Made by a program: the position numbers and the translations under genes
Part shown: positions 1 to 8,093 of the stretch, one piece after another
Numbering within the stretch: position 1 is the first letter of the stretch
How the letters are laid out: the number at the start of each line of letters is the position of its first letter
Assembly (NCBI GenBank): GCA_964636885.1
Contig: CAZWVA010000054.1
Coordinates: 1-18,988 of the forward strand
Length of the DNA stretch: 18,988 nt
Origin: CAZWVA01 sp964636885
Lineage (GTDB): Bacteria > Desulfobacterota_D > UBA1144 > Nemesobacterales > CSP1-2
Direction of reading: 5' to 3'
The notes under the pieces: model-generated
Seen by the model: only the letters and a program-made list of their open reading frames with translations
What the model was told of the DNA's origin: nothing
The model's database searches: none

Positions 1-903
1 ATGGAATGGTACCGCCTCCCAAAGGCCCCTCTGGTTATAGGACACGAGGTTACGGGTGAGGTAGTAGAGATAGGGGATGGGGTAAGGGGTTTTAAGGAGG
101 GGGATAGGGTTATTGCAACGCACCACGTTCCCTGTAACACCTGCTACTTCTGCCTAAGAGGGAACCACTCCTCATGTAACACACTCCGAACCACCCATTT
201 CGACCCAGGTGGATTCTCGGAATACATACGCATTCCGGCGATAAACGTAGACCGTGGTGTATTCGTCCTCCCAGACGAGGTCTCATACGAAGAGGGGTCT
301 TTTATAGAGCCCCTCGGTTGCGTCATAAGGGGACAGCGCTTGGCGGGGTTCCAGATGGGATCCAGCGTCCTCGTTATAGGAAGCGGCATAACCGGGCTCC
401 TCCACATACAGCTTGCCTGCGCCCAGGGGGCAGGCCGCATAATCGCTACCGATATAAACGAATACAGATTAAAGGCGGCAATCCGTTTTGGAGCCTCTAA
501 TGCTATCCACGCCGGGGAGGATATCTCAACACGCATCCGTGAGATCAACGAGGGCCGCCTTCCCGACCTTGTGATCGTTTGCACAGGGTCACCTACGGCT
601 ATAGAGCAGTCTTTCGGTCTTGTTGAAAGAGGCGGGACCATCCTTTTCTTTGCCCCGACGGACCCCGGAACAAAGATCCTTCTCCCTTTTAACGAGCTCT
701 GGTGGAAAGGGGCCACAATTACCTCTTCCTATGCCGCCTCCCCATCCGACCTTGCCCTTGCCATGGAGCTTATAAGGGCAGGGCGGGTGAATGTAAGGGA
801 CATGATCACTCATAGGCTTCCCCTTGCCGAGACGGGACGGGCCTTTCAGATGGTTGTAGAGGCAAGGGATTCGATCAAGGTCATAATCGAACCACAGAGG
901 TAA
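1..903 (+). CDS. Zinc-dependent medium-chain alcohol/polyol dehydrogenase (5' partial)
   Basis: This is the 3' part of a medium-chain NAD(P)-dependent dehydrogenase of the sorbitol/threonine dehydrogenase type, which oxidises an alcohol using catalytic zinc. The visible protein (300 residues) has the GHE motif that binds catalytic zinc (H15-E16), four structural-zinc cysteines (C45, C48, C51, C59), the EPLGC segment near residue 103, and a Rossmann nucleotide-binding loop GSGITG near residue 128 followed by an acidic residue in ATDINE. Family members are usually about 340-350 residues and begin with some 50 residues containing the catalytic-zinc Cys (GxCGSD), which are absent here. The frame is open to the first base, so the methionine at position 1 is probably internal and the gene starts outside the window. 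It converges on the addA-like gene and shows no link to defence. The substrate cannot be assigned. Confidence 0.88.
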   Translation: MEWYRLPKAPLVIGHEVTGEVVEIGDGVRGFKEGDRVIATHHVPCNTCYFCLRGNHSSCNTLRTTHFDPGGFSEYIRIPAINVDRGVFVLPDEVSYEEGSFIEPLGCVIRGQRLAGFQMGSSVLVIGSGITGLLHIQLACAQGAGRIIATDINEYRLKAAIRFGASNAIHAGEDISTRIREINEGRLPDLVIVCTGSPTAIEQSFGLVERGGTILFFAPTDPGTKILLPFNELWWKGATITSSYAASPSDLALAMELIRAGRVNVRDMITHRLPLAETGRAFQMVVEARDSIKVIIEPQR

Positions 904-950
904 TAAACGAAATATTCGAGTGGATAATCCAGAAGGTAAAGGCATCCTGA

Positions 951-3900
951 CTAATCGCGGAAAGGGACGTCTTTATCAAGGGTAACCAGTTTAACCTCCG
1001 GTAGAAGCACTATGAATCTCTCCTTTGGAGGTCTCCCAAACCGCCTCTCGATCGCAGAGGCGTAACGTTCGATCTGGTCTTTAAACCGAGCGATCCCCTC
1101 TCCATCACTCCTAAGCTTATAGTCAAATAGGCTTATCACATCCCCCTCCCTTAGAACGAGGTCTATCTTCCCCCTATCCGGCTTTCCGTTTATGTACATG
1201 TAGTAGGGAACCTCTCTGTAAATCCCGGTTGCACCGCTTATCCTAAGCATAAGCTCAGAACCCAGGAAATTCTCCGCCAACCCCAGCAGCTCCCCTCCTA
1301 GAGAACCGTCGAGTATATAAGCCTCTCTCATGACGAATCTAACGGCTTCATCTATGCTCTCACGTCTAAAATCCCAGAGCTCTAGAAACCTGTGCATCAG
1401 GGTTCCTATGACAGAAGGGGATGGCCTACCGGTCAGCCTCTCGAAATCGGGTTTATCCTCATACTCCTTGTCTTCCCCAAAAGAAACGCCGATAAATCTC
1501 CTCTCCATATCCGCTATGTCAATGGGAACCGATGGCGGATCCGCGTCCTTTTTTATCTCGATCGTCCCACCCACATTCCCCTTCCAAACCGGGATCTCAA
1601 GTCCTAAAAAGGGGATCCTATCCATGTTCTCCCAGTCCGTGGGAAACCCGATTATAGAGTCCAAAAGGTCCGCAAACGTGTCCTTCGATGTGGATAGCCC
1701 CTTCTGATTTTTCTTGCCTCCAAGACAGATAACGAGGAGCTCTTTTGCCCTTGTTTTTGCCACGTAAAGGATCCGTTTCTCCTCCTCCAAATCGTCAGCG
1801 TCACTCAACTTAGACATGGTCTCCCATAGAGAAGACTCCGTGCCCTCATACCTCACCAGGAACCCCTCACCCCTCCTTGCCAGTATCCTTTCCCTACCCC
1901 GGGGGGAGCGATGGTTTAAATCGGCAAGGAATACAACGGGAAACTCGAGACCCTTGGCCCTATGCACCGTGAGTATCTTTACCGAGTCCTCCCACTCGAA
2001 CTCCGACTGTGAAAGCGGTTCCTCGTCCTCTCCTAGACCAGACTCCAGGTAATCGAGGACATCCGTAATTCCAAATCCCAGGGACTCCAGCCTTCCAAAG
2101 ATGCTAATGAGCTTATTCAGATTAGCGTATCTTACCCTTCCGTCCGGAAGTGCCAAGGCGGATGAGGAATAGCCGGTCTCCTCCATGATACGCTCCATCA
2201 GTGAGAGCGGGGTGAGAAACGGGGTCTCTTTCCTGATACCGTTTACGAGCCCTATAAAATCGGAGACCCTATCCACGGTCTCCTTTCCAGAATAAAAAGC
2301 GAGTAGCTCCTCGTCCGAGGCCCCAAGAAAAGGGGACCTCAGCACACAGGCTTCGGCTATCTTATCCTTCGGGTAGAGGAGATACCTGAGGAATACCGTT
2401 ACGTCCCTTATCTCCCGACGCGAGAAAAATCCCCCTCCACTGGTCGAATAATAGGGTATATTCGACTCCCTCAAGGCGCTTTCATAGACGTACATGAACC
2501 CCCTGGACCTCATGAGTACCGCCATATCCCCGAACCGGTATCCGCGACCCCTTAGATCGAGTATCCTCTCAGAGATCCTTTTAGCCTCCTCCCTTCTCCA
2601 ATCATACGAGTCGGTGCCAGACGTCAGTATGAACTCTATGCAGTGCCCATCGGATGGGGCCTCGTCAACCGGATCCATCCTCTCATAGTCCTTATCGAAT
2701 AGGTTCTCGAAAAAACCATTTAAAAACTCTATGAGTGGCCTTTTAGACCTGTGGTTCCTCCTGAACCTCTTTAGTTTCCTTTCATCCCTACTGAGATGGT
2801 GGAAGACCCTTGGGTCTCCCCCACGGAACCCGAATATGGATTGCCTCTTATCCCCTACTATGAATAGATTCGCACCGCCACCCTCGGAGAGTAACCTTAT
2901 TATCTCAAACTGGATGCTATCCGTATCCTGGAACTCGTCAACCATTATGAACCTAAACCCCTTCCTGTAACGGTTGAGTATTTGCGAATTGTTCCTCAGT
3001 AGATCCCTGGCACCCAGGAGGAGGTCTTCATAATCGAGAAGGGAAGACCCCCTTTTCTTATCCCTTAGAAACCGGTAGGCCCCCTCCGCGATATTGAGGT
3101 AAGTCCGGGTTAGCTCCGTATCGTAAAGGCTTAGGATACGATCAACTTGAGACAGCAACCGAGAGGCGATCTCCCTCTCCTCCTGCCGCACCTTCTTAAG
3201 AGAGATGATGCCACTTAGGTCTACTTTAATCATGTGTAAGAGTCGGGCCCTTGAAGCCCTCCTCTCCGTTAGAGGAATCCCGGAGGCGGCATCTCTTATA
3301 CGGCTTATCCTCTTTTTGACGTTGATGTTGGCCGAGTCCACGAGGTCGTGCTCTATGTCAGAAAGGAGACGGTTTATTAGATCCCCTTCCCCTTCCTCTA
3401 GATGCTCCCCGTTTGAAAAGGCGTTCCAGGGAGGTTCTATATGGAGGGTTCTAGCGAGTGACACTATACGGTAGATCCCATTCCTCAGACTGCCCCTATC
3501 GAACCCCTCCTCGGAGAGGGCCTCTATGAGGTCTCCCCTCTCAGTCCCGTACCCGGAGTCCCAGAGCCTTAGGATAAATTCGTCTATCGCCTCTTCTATA
3601 AATAGAGACTCCTCCACGTCCTCCATAACGGAGAAGCCCGGATCTAACATCCACTCCAATGGGTTCTCCTGAAGTATGCGGGCGGAAAACCCGTGAATCG
3701 TGCTTATAGGGGCGTGGGATAGTTTTTTAATCGCCTCTCTATTTAGAAAGTTCACCTCACCGTACCTTGATACGTGTTCGTCAATCCCCTTTATAATCCT
3801 CTCCTTCATCTCGGCCGCCGCATTCTCGGTGAAGGTTATGGCCACTATTCCATTTACATCAGCCCTTCCCTGCCTAAGGATCTCGAGGTACCTAGAAACG

Positions 3901-3992
3901 AGGGCACGGGTCTTACCGGAACCCGCCCCAGCCTCTACGACGAGCTCCGAGTCTAGGTCGAGTACCACTCTCTGTTCCTCATTAAGAGACAC
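951..3992 (-). CDS. addA: AddA-like UvrD-family helicase with C-terminal PD-(D/E)XK nuclease
   Basis: This is the helicase-nuclease subunit of an AddAB/RecBCD-type complex that unwinds and resects double-strand DNA ends. Superfamily 1 motifs appear in order: Walker A GAGSGKT (residues 22-28), motif Ia TFTENAAAEMKERI, motif II DEFQDT (D352-E353), motif III GDKRQSIFGFRGGD, motif IV RRNHRS, motif V LTVHRAKGLEFPVVF and motif VI LYVAKTRA. The C-terminus carries a RecB-type nuclease: GTLMHRFLE, D944 in GKIDLVL, then DYK at 957-959 and a downstream QIERYA. At 1013 residues it is shorter than typical AddA (about 1200). The start is a GTG preceded by AAGGAGGGG; it overlaps the addB stop by 11 bp, which implies translational coupling. 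It is the last gene of the WYL-addB-addA operon. All catalytic motifs look intact. RecB is the alternative name, but the two-nuclease pairing favours AddA. Confidence 0.9.
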   Translation of the reverse strand: MSLNEEQRVVLDLDSELVVEAGAGSGKTRALVSRYLEILRQGRADVNGIVAITFTENAAAEMKERIIKGIDEHVSRYGEVNFLNREAIKKLSHAPISTIHGFSARILQENPLEWMLDPGFSVMEDVEESLFIEEAIDEFILRLWDSGYGTERGDLIEALSEEGFDRGSLRNGIYRIVSLARTLHIEPPWNAFSNGEHLEEGEGDLINRLLSDIEHDLVDSANINVKKRISRIRDAASGIPLTERRASRARLLHMIKVDLSGIISLKKVRQEEREIASRLLSQVDRILSLYDTELTRTYLNIAEGAYRFLRDKKRGSSLLDYEDLLLGARDLLRNNSQILNRYRKGFRFIMVDEFQDTDSIQFEIIRLLSEGGGANLFIVGDKRQSIFGFRGGDPRVFHHLSRDERKLKRFRRNHRSKRPLIEFLNGFFENLFDKDYERMDPVDEAPSDGHCIEFILTSGTDSYDWRREEAKRISERILDLRGRGYRFGDMAVLMRSRGFMYVYESALRESNIPYYSTSGGGFFSRREIRDVTVFLRYLLYPKDKIAEACVLRSPFLGASDEELLAFYSGKETVDRVSDFIGLVNGIRKETPFLTPLSLMERIMEETGYSSSALALPDGRVRYANLNKLISIFGRLESLGFGITDVLDYLESGLGEDEEPLSQSEFEWEDSVKILTVHRAKGLEFPVVFLADLNHRSPRGRERILARRGEGFLVRYEGTESSLWETMSKLSDADDLEEEKRILYVAKTRAKELLVICLGGKKNQKGLSTSKDTFADLLDSIIGFPTDWENMDRIPFLGLEIPVWKGNVGGTIEIKKDADPPSVPIDIADMERRFIGVSFGEDKEYEDKPDFERLTGRPSPSVIGTLMHRFLELWDFRRESIDEAVRFVMREAYILDGSLGGELLGLAENFLGSELMLRISGATGIYREVPYYMYINGKPDRGKIDLVLREGDVISLFDYKLRSDGEGIARFKDQIERYASAIERRFGRPPKERFIVLLPEVKLVTLDKDVPFRD

Positions 3993-6972
3993 GCCTTTTC
4001 ACCCCTCCTTCTACCCTGCAGAGATCCGAGAACTCGCACCAGCGGCATGATGAGTATAAGTCCTTCCTGAGCTCGATCTCGGTTTTCTCGAACCCAGGTT
4101 TCTTCTCCACAATTAGAGGTGCGAAGAACCCATTATTCATTAGGTTCACATACATCTCAACCAAATCCCTTGCAGACCTTATGAGGTCACGAAGGTCTTC
4201 CTCCGTTTCCATGTCCACTCCCTTCTCCTCCTCCGGTTTCTCGACGAAACGGTAATAGCCGCCATAGGGGTTTATACCCCTCTTCTCAAGGGCAGAAAGG
4301 TAAAGCGGGAGCTGGAGGTTCTTATGGCTAAAAAAACCCCTGCTTGATGAAGAGCGGAGTTTATAGTCTATAACCAAGGCCCCCTCCCTCCCGATGTCAA
4401 TTCTATCGGCCCTTCCGCTTATACCTATACCCCCGACGTCTAATTCCAGTTTCTCCTCAAAATAGGCAGGGAAAAAACCCCTTTCATTCCAGTTTCTGAT
4501 CCTCTTTGCCTCAGAAAGGACAAACCTGGGGAGGATCTCATCCAGTGCCCTTATCCTTACCAGATCCCTTATACCAGATGAAAGCCAGTGAAACTCCCTG
4601 TTAAAATCGTATACCCGTAGTACACGCTTTAACCTATCGATCAACTCCACGTCCGTTATCCCTCTGAGGTCTACCCTTCCTCCCATCTCCCCTCCAATAG
4701 ATTCGAATAATCCCCTAAGCACCTTATGGTAGAACGACCCAAGGTCGAGTGCCGTGGCCTCGTCTTCAACCTCCTCCATCTCCTTAAGCCCTAGTATCCT
4801 CGATGCGAAGTACTTAAAGGGGCAATCCCCGTATGTTTCAAGTCCCGTAGGTGAAAGCCGAGACAACGGGGGAAGGAGATCCCTTCTATCTATGATTCCC
4901 TCGAATCTGGAATAGACCCCACGGGGGACCAGCCTAAGACCCTCCGCATGAAGGCCGGTAAGAACGCGTTTAAAAGGCCCCCAGTTCTCACTCAGGTAAT
5001 CAGAATACGGCCCTTCCCTATAGGCCCCTTTATAGAAGAGGTATCTCGCAAGGTCGTCCCTTGAGTATATCCACTCTGTTTCCGAATAGGTCTCTTCCAG
5101 GGAATGCCTCTTAACCCCTATACCCTCCTCCCTTATGAGTTTATCTACGAGATAAGAGGGAAGGCTAGACCGCTCCTTATCATCCAGATACGAGTACGTG
5201 ATATAGAGCCTCTTCCGTGTGGAATTGCTGATCAGGCTGAATAGAGCCTCCTCGGACTCATAGTGGTTATCCTCGATCCTGAGTGAGCCCCCGCCGAGTA
5301 ACGTATTTATCTCCTCCCTTTCCCTGTTCTTTAGAATAGGATCCCTCGGTGCCGGTAGGGGAAAGCCCCTCTCCCCCATATCGAGTATAAAAACCATGGG
5401 AAAAGACGTACCCCTCGCCTCAAACGCCTTGATTACGTGGACGCCCTCCCCACTAGATGGATCCGAGGGCGAGAATCGCTCCTCAGACATAAGGTCCTTT
5501 AGGAGGGATATGAAACCGTCTATGCCCTCGAGTCTCTTCTTAAACCTGATCCTAGAAAGAAAAAGGATCTCGCTTAGAAATACACGAAACCTCTTCCATG
5601 CGCGCTTATGAGAGCACGATCTTAATGAAAGCCCCTCCACAGCCCTATAGACAAGAAGGTGATCCAGGATCCCTCCCAGGTCCTCTATGAACCCATCAAG
5701 CGAGTTCGAGTTGAACCTCTTTTCCATCTCGTCGATTATCCCCATGACCCTTTCGGAAAACCACTTGTCCTTAAACCCACCGAGCACCGCCCTCCACTCC
5801 CTTACCCCACCGAGAACCCTGCTATTCCTAGATTCGAGATCGAGGTCGGCTATCAGTTCATAGTAATCACCTGTCCCTCCAAGATACACCGATAAAAACG
5901 GACTCCTCAGTAGATTTATAAAGAGCCTCCTCTCAAGGCCAGAAGACTTTACCCCGAGTAGGTCTATGATGAACCTCCCAAGAGGGCTCTTTCCAAGATC
6001 ACTTCCCCCCGGCATGGAATACGGTATTCCAAGCCTCTCAAAGGCCCTTATGACATTGTTCTCCTTCCCCGGATAGGACCTCATTACGACCGCTATCTCG
6101 TCCGGTCTCAAGGAGCCCTCAAGGATCGCCTTCTTTATCTCCCTTGCCACAAACTCGCACTCCTCCCTGAACGAGGGGAAGGAGTGTACCTCGACCTCCC
6201 TCCGAGACCTATGGTCTTGAGGGATATATTCCGTCCGGAAATCTGAGAACCACCCCTTTATCCTATCCGTGACCTCGGACTTAAGCCTCGGGGATAGAGG
6301 GGGGAGGGAGACCAGGAGATCGACACCCGCATCCTCCATACTCCTTAGGACCTCAAGCTGTGACGGTGTAAAATCGAAAAACCCAAAGACCAAAAGGATC
6401 CTCGCTTCTGGGAGGATGAGTTTTAGTTTATCCCCTCTCAACCATTCCGAGAGAAGCCTCAGCTTATCTATATCGTCCACAAGCCCCTCTTCTCGGAGCC
6501 TATACTGATATAGATCGAATATCAGGGCTAGATCCCTAAGCTTCTCTCTCAGATCTTCTTCCCCCACCTTCTCCGATACCTCAAGGAGGTCACCTGGATC
6601 GATCCTTGCGTGTTTCAATTCGGCTATAAGGCGTAGAACGGACTCAGAGAAGCCCCTTATGGAGACGATCTCCTTAAAGTAAGAGAGGCCGTCCCTCAGA
6701 TCGTTTATGACCTCCTCTATGAGAAACAGCCTCCCCGTTCTCGAGAGCTCTATCGGCCTCACCCCTACCCTCAGATTGGAAACCTCCGATAACTTCCCGA
6801 ATGTAAGAACCCTCTCCCCCCAGAGTCCGTACCCAAGAAGGAACCTTTCCGCCTGGGATACCGCCGGTATATCGGGGAGGAGAATGTAAAGGGAGGGGTC
6901 TTCCGGGTTGAGCCGGGCGTTCTTAATGACATCCTCTAAACCGCTATACATTGGGATCTCCAAGACCCTCAT
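3982..6972 (-). CDS. addB: AddB-like PD-(D/E)XK nuclease with iron-sulfur cysteines
   Basis: This is the second subunit of an AddAB-type end-resection complex. The C-terminal third has a Cys in YGDCPFKYF (C717 counted from the ATG used here), the nuclease residues D856 in GRADRID and D869-K871 in VIDYK, and a terminal C-x2-C-x5-C (C976, C979, C985). One distal plus three terminal cysteines is the known iron-sulfur staple of AddB-type nucleases. The N-terminal helicase-like region has no visible Walker A, so it is probably an inactive helicase, closer to RexB in this respect. Start choice: ATG at 6972 is preceded five bases away by a perfect AGGAGG. A GTG at 6978 is also in frame and would add two residues, but the Shine-Dalgarno would touch it directly. 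It follows the WYL gene by 2 bp and overlaps addA by 11 bp. Confidence 0.85.
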   Translation of the reverse strand: MRVLEIPMYSGLEDVIKNARLNPEDPSLYILLPDIPAVSQAERFLLGYGLWGERVLTFGKLSEVSNLRVGVRPIELSRTGRLFLIEEVINDLRDGLSYFKEIVSIRGFSESVLRLIAELKHARIDPGDLLEVSEKVGEEDLREKLRDLALIFDLYQYRLREEGLVDDIDKLRLLSEWLRGDKLKLILPEARILLVFGFFDFTPSQLEVLRSMEDAGVDLLVSLPPLSPRLKSEVTDRIKGWFSDFRTEYIPQDHRSRREVEVHSFPSFREECEFVAREIKKAILEGSLRPDEIAVVMRSYPGKENNVIRAFERLGIPYSMPGGSDLGKSPLGRFIIDLLGVKSSGLERRLFINLLRSPFLSVYLGGTGDYYELIADLDLESRNSRVLGGVREWRAVLGGFKDKWFSERVMGIIDEMEKRFNSNSLDGFIEDLGGILDHLLVYRAVEGLSLRSCSHKRAWKRFRVFLSEILFLSRIRFKKRLEGIDGFISLLKDLMSEERFSPSDPSSGEGVHVIKAFEARGTSFPMVFILDMGERGFPLPAPRDPILKNREREEINTLLGGGSLRIEDNHYESEEALFSLISNSTRKRLYITYSYLDDKERSSLPSYLVDKLIREEGIGVKRHSLEETYSETEWIYSRDDLARYLFYKGAYREGPYSDYLSENWGPFKRVLTGLHAEGLRLVPRGVYSRFEGIIDRRDLLPPLSRLSPTGLETYGDCPFKYFASRILGLKEMEEVEDEATALDLGSFYHKVLRGLFESIGGEMGGRVDLRGITDVELIDRLKRVLRVYDFNREFHWLSSGIRDLVRIRALDEILPRFVLSEAKRIRNWNERGFFPAYFEEKLELDVGGIGISGRADRIDIGREGALVIDYKLRSSSSRGFFSHKNLQLPLYLSALEKRGINPYGGYYRFVEKPEEEKGVDMETEEDLRDLIRSARDLVEMYVNLMNNGFFAPLIVEKKPGFEKTEIELRKDLYSSCRWCEFSDLCRVEGGVKRRVS

Positions 6973-6974
6973 TG

Positions 6975-6983
6975 TCACCTCCT
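6975..6983 (-). promoter_or_regulatory. Ribosome binding site deciding the addB start
   Basis: Read on the minus strand, this is AGGAGGTGA, an ideal complement to the 16S rRNA tail, followed by CA and ATG at 6972. It contains the TGA stop of the WYL regulator gene, so termination and reinitiation would occur at the same spot. Confidence 0.75.
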
Positions 6984-7985
6984 ATATCCCTTAAGGTTCT
7001 TTTTCAGGTCCTTAACTATGTACTCCCTGAGTTCAGTGGGCTCAAGCACCGTGACGTCAGAACCGAAGCCCCTTATCCAGCCTATTAAGACCATATTTAT
7101 ATCGCTCTCAAATGTAAGGAGAAGCCCCCCGTCTCCCAAAACCTCCTTCCTCTCGTTCGGATACCACTCTCTCTCAAGGACGTACTGCCTCGTATCCGGG
7201 GAGAACCTGAGCTTTATGGTGCGCCTATCGCTTCCAACGCCAAAGGGGGTCTTAGATAAAAAGCCCATAACATCGAAGCCAGATGGATAATCGAAGTGCT
7301 CGTTTAAGGGTCTAACATCCTTTATCCTGTGGAGGGCAAACGTCTTTATTACCCGGTCGCCTAGATCCTTTGCCACAAGGTATATGGCGTCTCTATAGTT
7401 AAAGAAGTGTAAAAGTGCTATCCTGTACCTCTTCGTCTTATCCCTTGTGCCGTATGTTAGCTCGCACACCTGGCAATCCAGAGCGGCATCTATCAGCTTT
7501 TTAAGGAAAGAGATACTCGTCTCGCCATAGACCTTACCCCCAAGCTCCTTGGGCAGGATAAAGAGGTTGTATACGCGGTTAAAGAAGTTCCTCCTCCCAG
7601 GCAATGGGTCACGATCCACGGATTCCTCTATCTTGGAGAAGACCTCGGCTAGATTCTTCTGGATAAAGGGGATGTCTTTAAAATGGGAAAAGCCCTTGGC
7701 AAAGTAGAGGGCAATGATCTCGTATGTGTTAAAGACAAGGGGCCTAAAGCGCGCGTTCTCCTTCTCTATCCTGAACCTTACCCTTCTATCGTATCCCCTT
7801 TCTCTAATGACCTTTATTCCCAGGATAGAATCGAGCGCCCTTATATCGCGCCTTACCGTTCTCTCGTGTTTATTTACGGCCTCCGCTATCTCCCCTACGG
7901 TGGCGCCTCTTCTAAGGCCTGCCAGATACTCGATCAGGTAGTAGATCCTATCAAACCTAGCTATCGGGTCGGGTATACACATCAT
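6975..7985 (-). CDS. WYL-domain HTH transcriptional regulator
   Basis: This is a predicted DNA-binding regulator of the HTH-WYL-WCX type. Residues about 25-60 form a helix-turn-helix (GATVGEIAEAVNKHERTV, then RRDIRALDSILGI). The middle of the protein contains the WYL-like strand set (HFFNYRDAIYLVAKDL, followed by FALHRIKDVRPL), with IYL in place of the canonical WYL. The C-terminus matches the WCX extension (YVLEREWYPNE and WIRGFGSDVTVLEP). WYL domains are thought to sense nucleic acids or nucleotides, and many such proteins control phage-defence loci, usually as repressors; this is family knowledge, not seen here. The first ATG at 7985 is used, with AGGAAGG upstream on the minus strand; a second ATG follows immediately. 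It heads the addBA operon and diverges from the ARPP-1-like gene across a palindrome-rich gap, so autoregulation and control of the neighbours is a reasonable inference. Confidence 0.87.
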   Translation of the reverse strand: MMCIPDPIARFDRIYYLIEYLAGLRRGATVGEIAEAVNKHERTVRRDIRALDSILGIKVIRERGYDRRVRFRIEKENARFRPLVFNTYEIIALYFAKGFSHFKDIPFIQKNLAEVFSKIEESVDRDPLPGRRNFFNRVYNLFILPKELGGKVYGETSISFLKKLIDAALDCQVCELTYGTRDKTKRYRIALLHFFNYRDAIYLVAKDLGDRVIKTFALHRIKDVRPLNEHFDYPSGFDVMGFLSKTPFGVGSDRRTIKLRFSPDTRQYVLEREWYPNERKEVLGDGGLLLTFESDINMVLIGWIRGFGSDVTVLEPTELREYIVKDLKKNLKGYRR

Positions 7986-7998
7986 CCATCCTTCCTAA

Positions 7999-8016
7999 TT
8001 TTAAGCGTTCTTAAAA
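7999..8016. promoter_or_regulatory. Palindrome 1 of control region A
   Basis: TTTTAAG-CGTT-CTTAAAA is a perfect 7-4-7 inverted repeat lying 14 bp outside the WYL start codon. The counterpart in copy B (9218-9234, TTTTAA-5-TTAAAA) keeps the dyad although several bases differ, which suggests the symmetry is selected. It is a possible operator; the binding protein is unknown. Confidence 0.45.
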
Positions 8017-8024
8017 ATCATACG

Positions 8025-8035
8025 CCGCCAGGCGG
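8025..8035. promoter_or_regulatory. Palindrome 2 of control region A
   Basis: CCGCC-A-GGCGG is a perfect 5-1-5 inverted repeat, markedly GC-rich inside an AT-rich intergenic region. In copy B the right arm is degenerate (AGTGG). It is a candidate operator half of a two-site array with palindrome 3, whose centre is 17 bp away in both copies. Confidence 0.4.
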
Positions 8036-8041
8036 ACAATT

Positions 8042-8052
8042 TCTGTCACAGA
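8042..8052. promoter_or_regulatory. Palindrome 3 of control region A
   Basis: TCTGT-C-ACAGA is a perfect 5-1-5 inverted repeat located just upstream of the candidate -10 element. Copy B has TCTGT-C-ATAGA (9259-9269), a single change. It would overlap RNA polymerase contacts, so a protein bound here could repress or activate. Confidence 0.4.
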
Positions 8053-8093
8053 CGTGCTACATAATTCTATAAAAAAACTGGGAGGAAAACCAT

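Larger units (their letters stand above)
7986..8093. promoter_or_regulatory. Divergent control region A (WYL operon / ARPP-1 gene)
   Basis: This 108-bp gap separates two divergent genes. It holds three short palindromes (listed separately), AT-rich candidate -10 elements for the rightward promoter (TACATAAT at 8058-8065 and TATAAA at 8068-8073), and a GGGAGG ribosome binding site eight bases before the ATG at 8094. CATAAT would give a start site near 8072 and a 5' leader of about 20 bases. No convincing -35 hexamer at 16-18 bp can be picked, which would fit a promoter needing an activator or lying under a repressor. The segment is paralogous to 9218-9309. Confidence 0.6.

Noticed and set aside
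1..3. ATG at the first base as a true start of the dehydrogenase
   Set aside because: The protein would lack the N-terminal region with the catalytic-zinc cysteine; the frame is open to the edge, so truncation by the window is more likely.
921..931. TGGAT-A-ATCCA palindrome between the convergent dehydrogenase and addA genes as a terminator
   Set aside because: The stem is short and AT-rich, with a one-base loop and no adjacent T-run, so it is not a credible intrinsic terminator.
3700..4050. Plus-strand ORF of 116 codons at the addA/addB junction
   Set aside because: It is a serine/proline-rich shadow opposite the conserved Walker A and motif Ia of addA.
6976..6978. GTG at 6978 as the addB start
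   Set aside because: The perfect AGGAGG ends immediately beside it, leaving no spacing, while the ATG at 6972 has ideal spacing.
8034..8073. A specific -35/-10 promoter pair in control region A
   Set aside because: Several -10-like hexamers exist, but none has a good -35 at 16-18 bp; assigning one would be guesswork.
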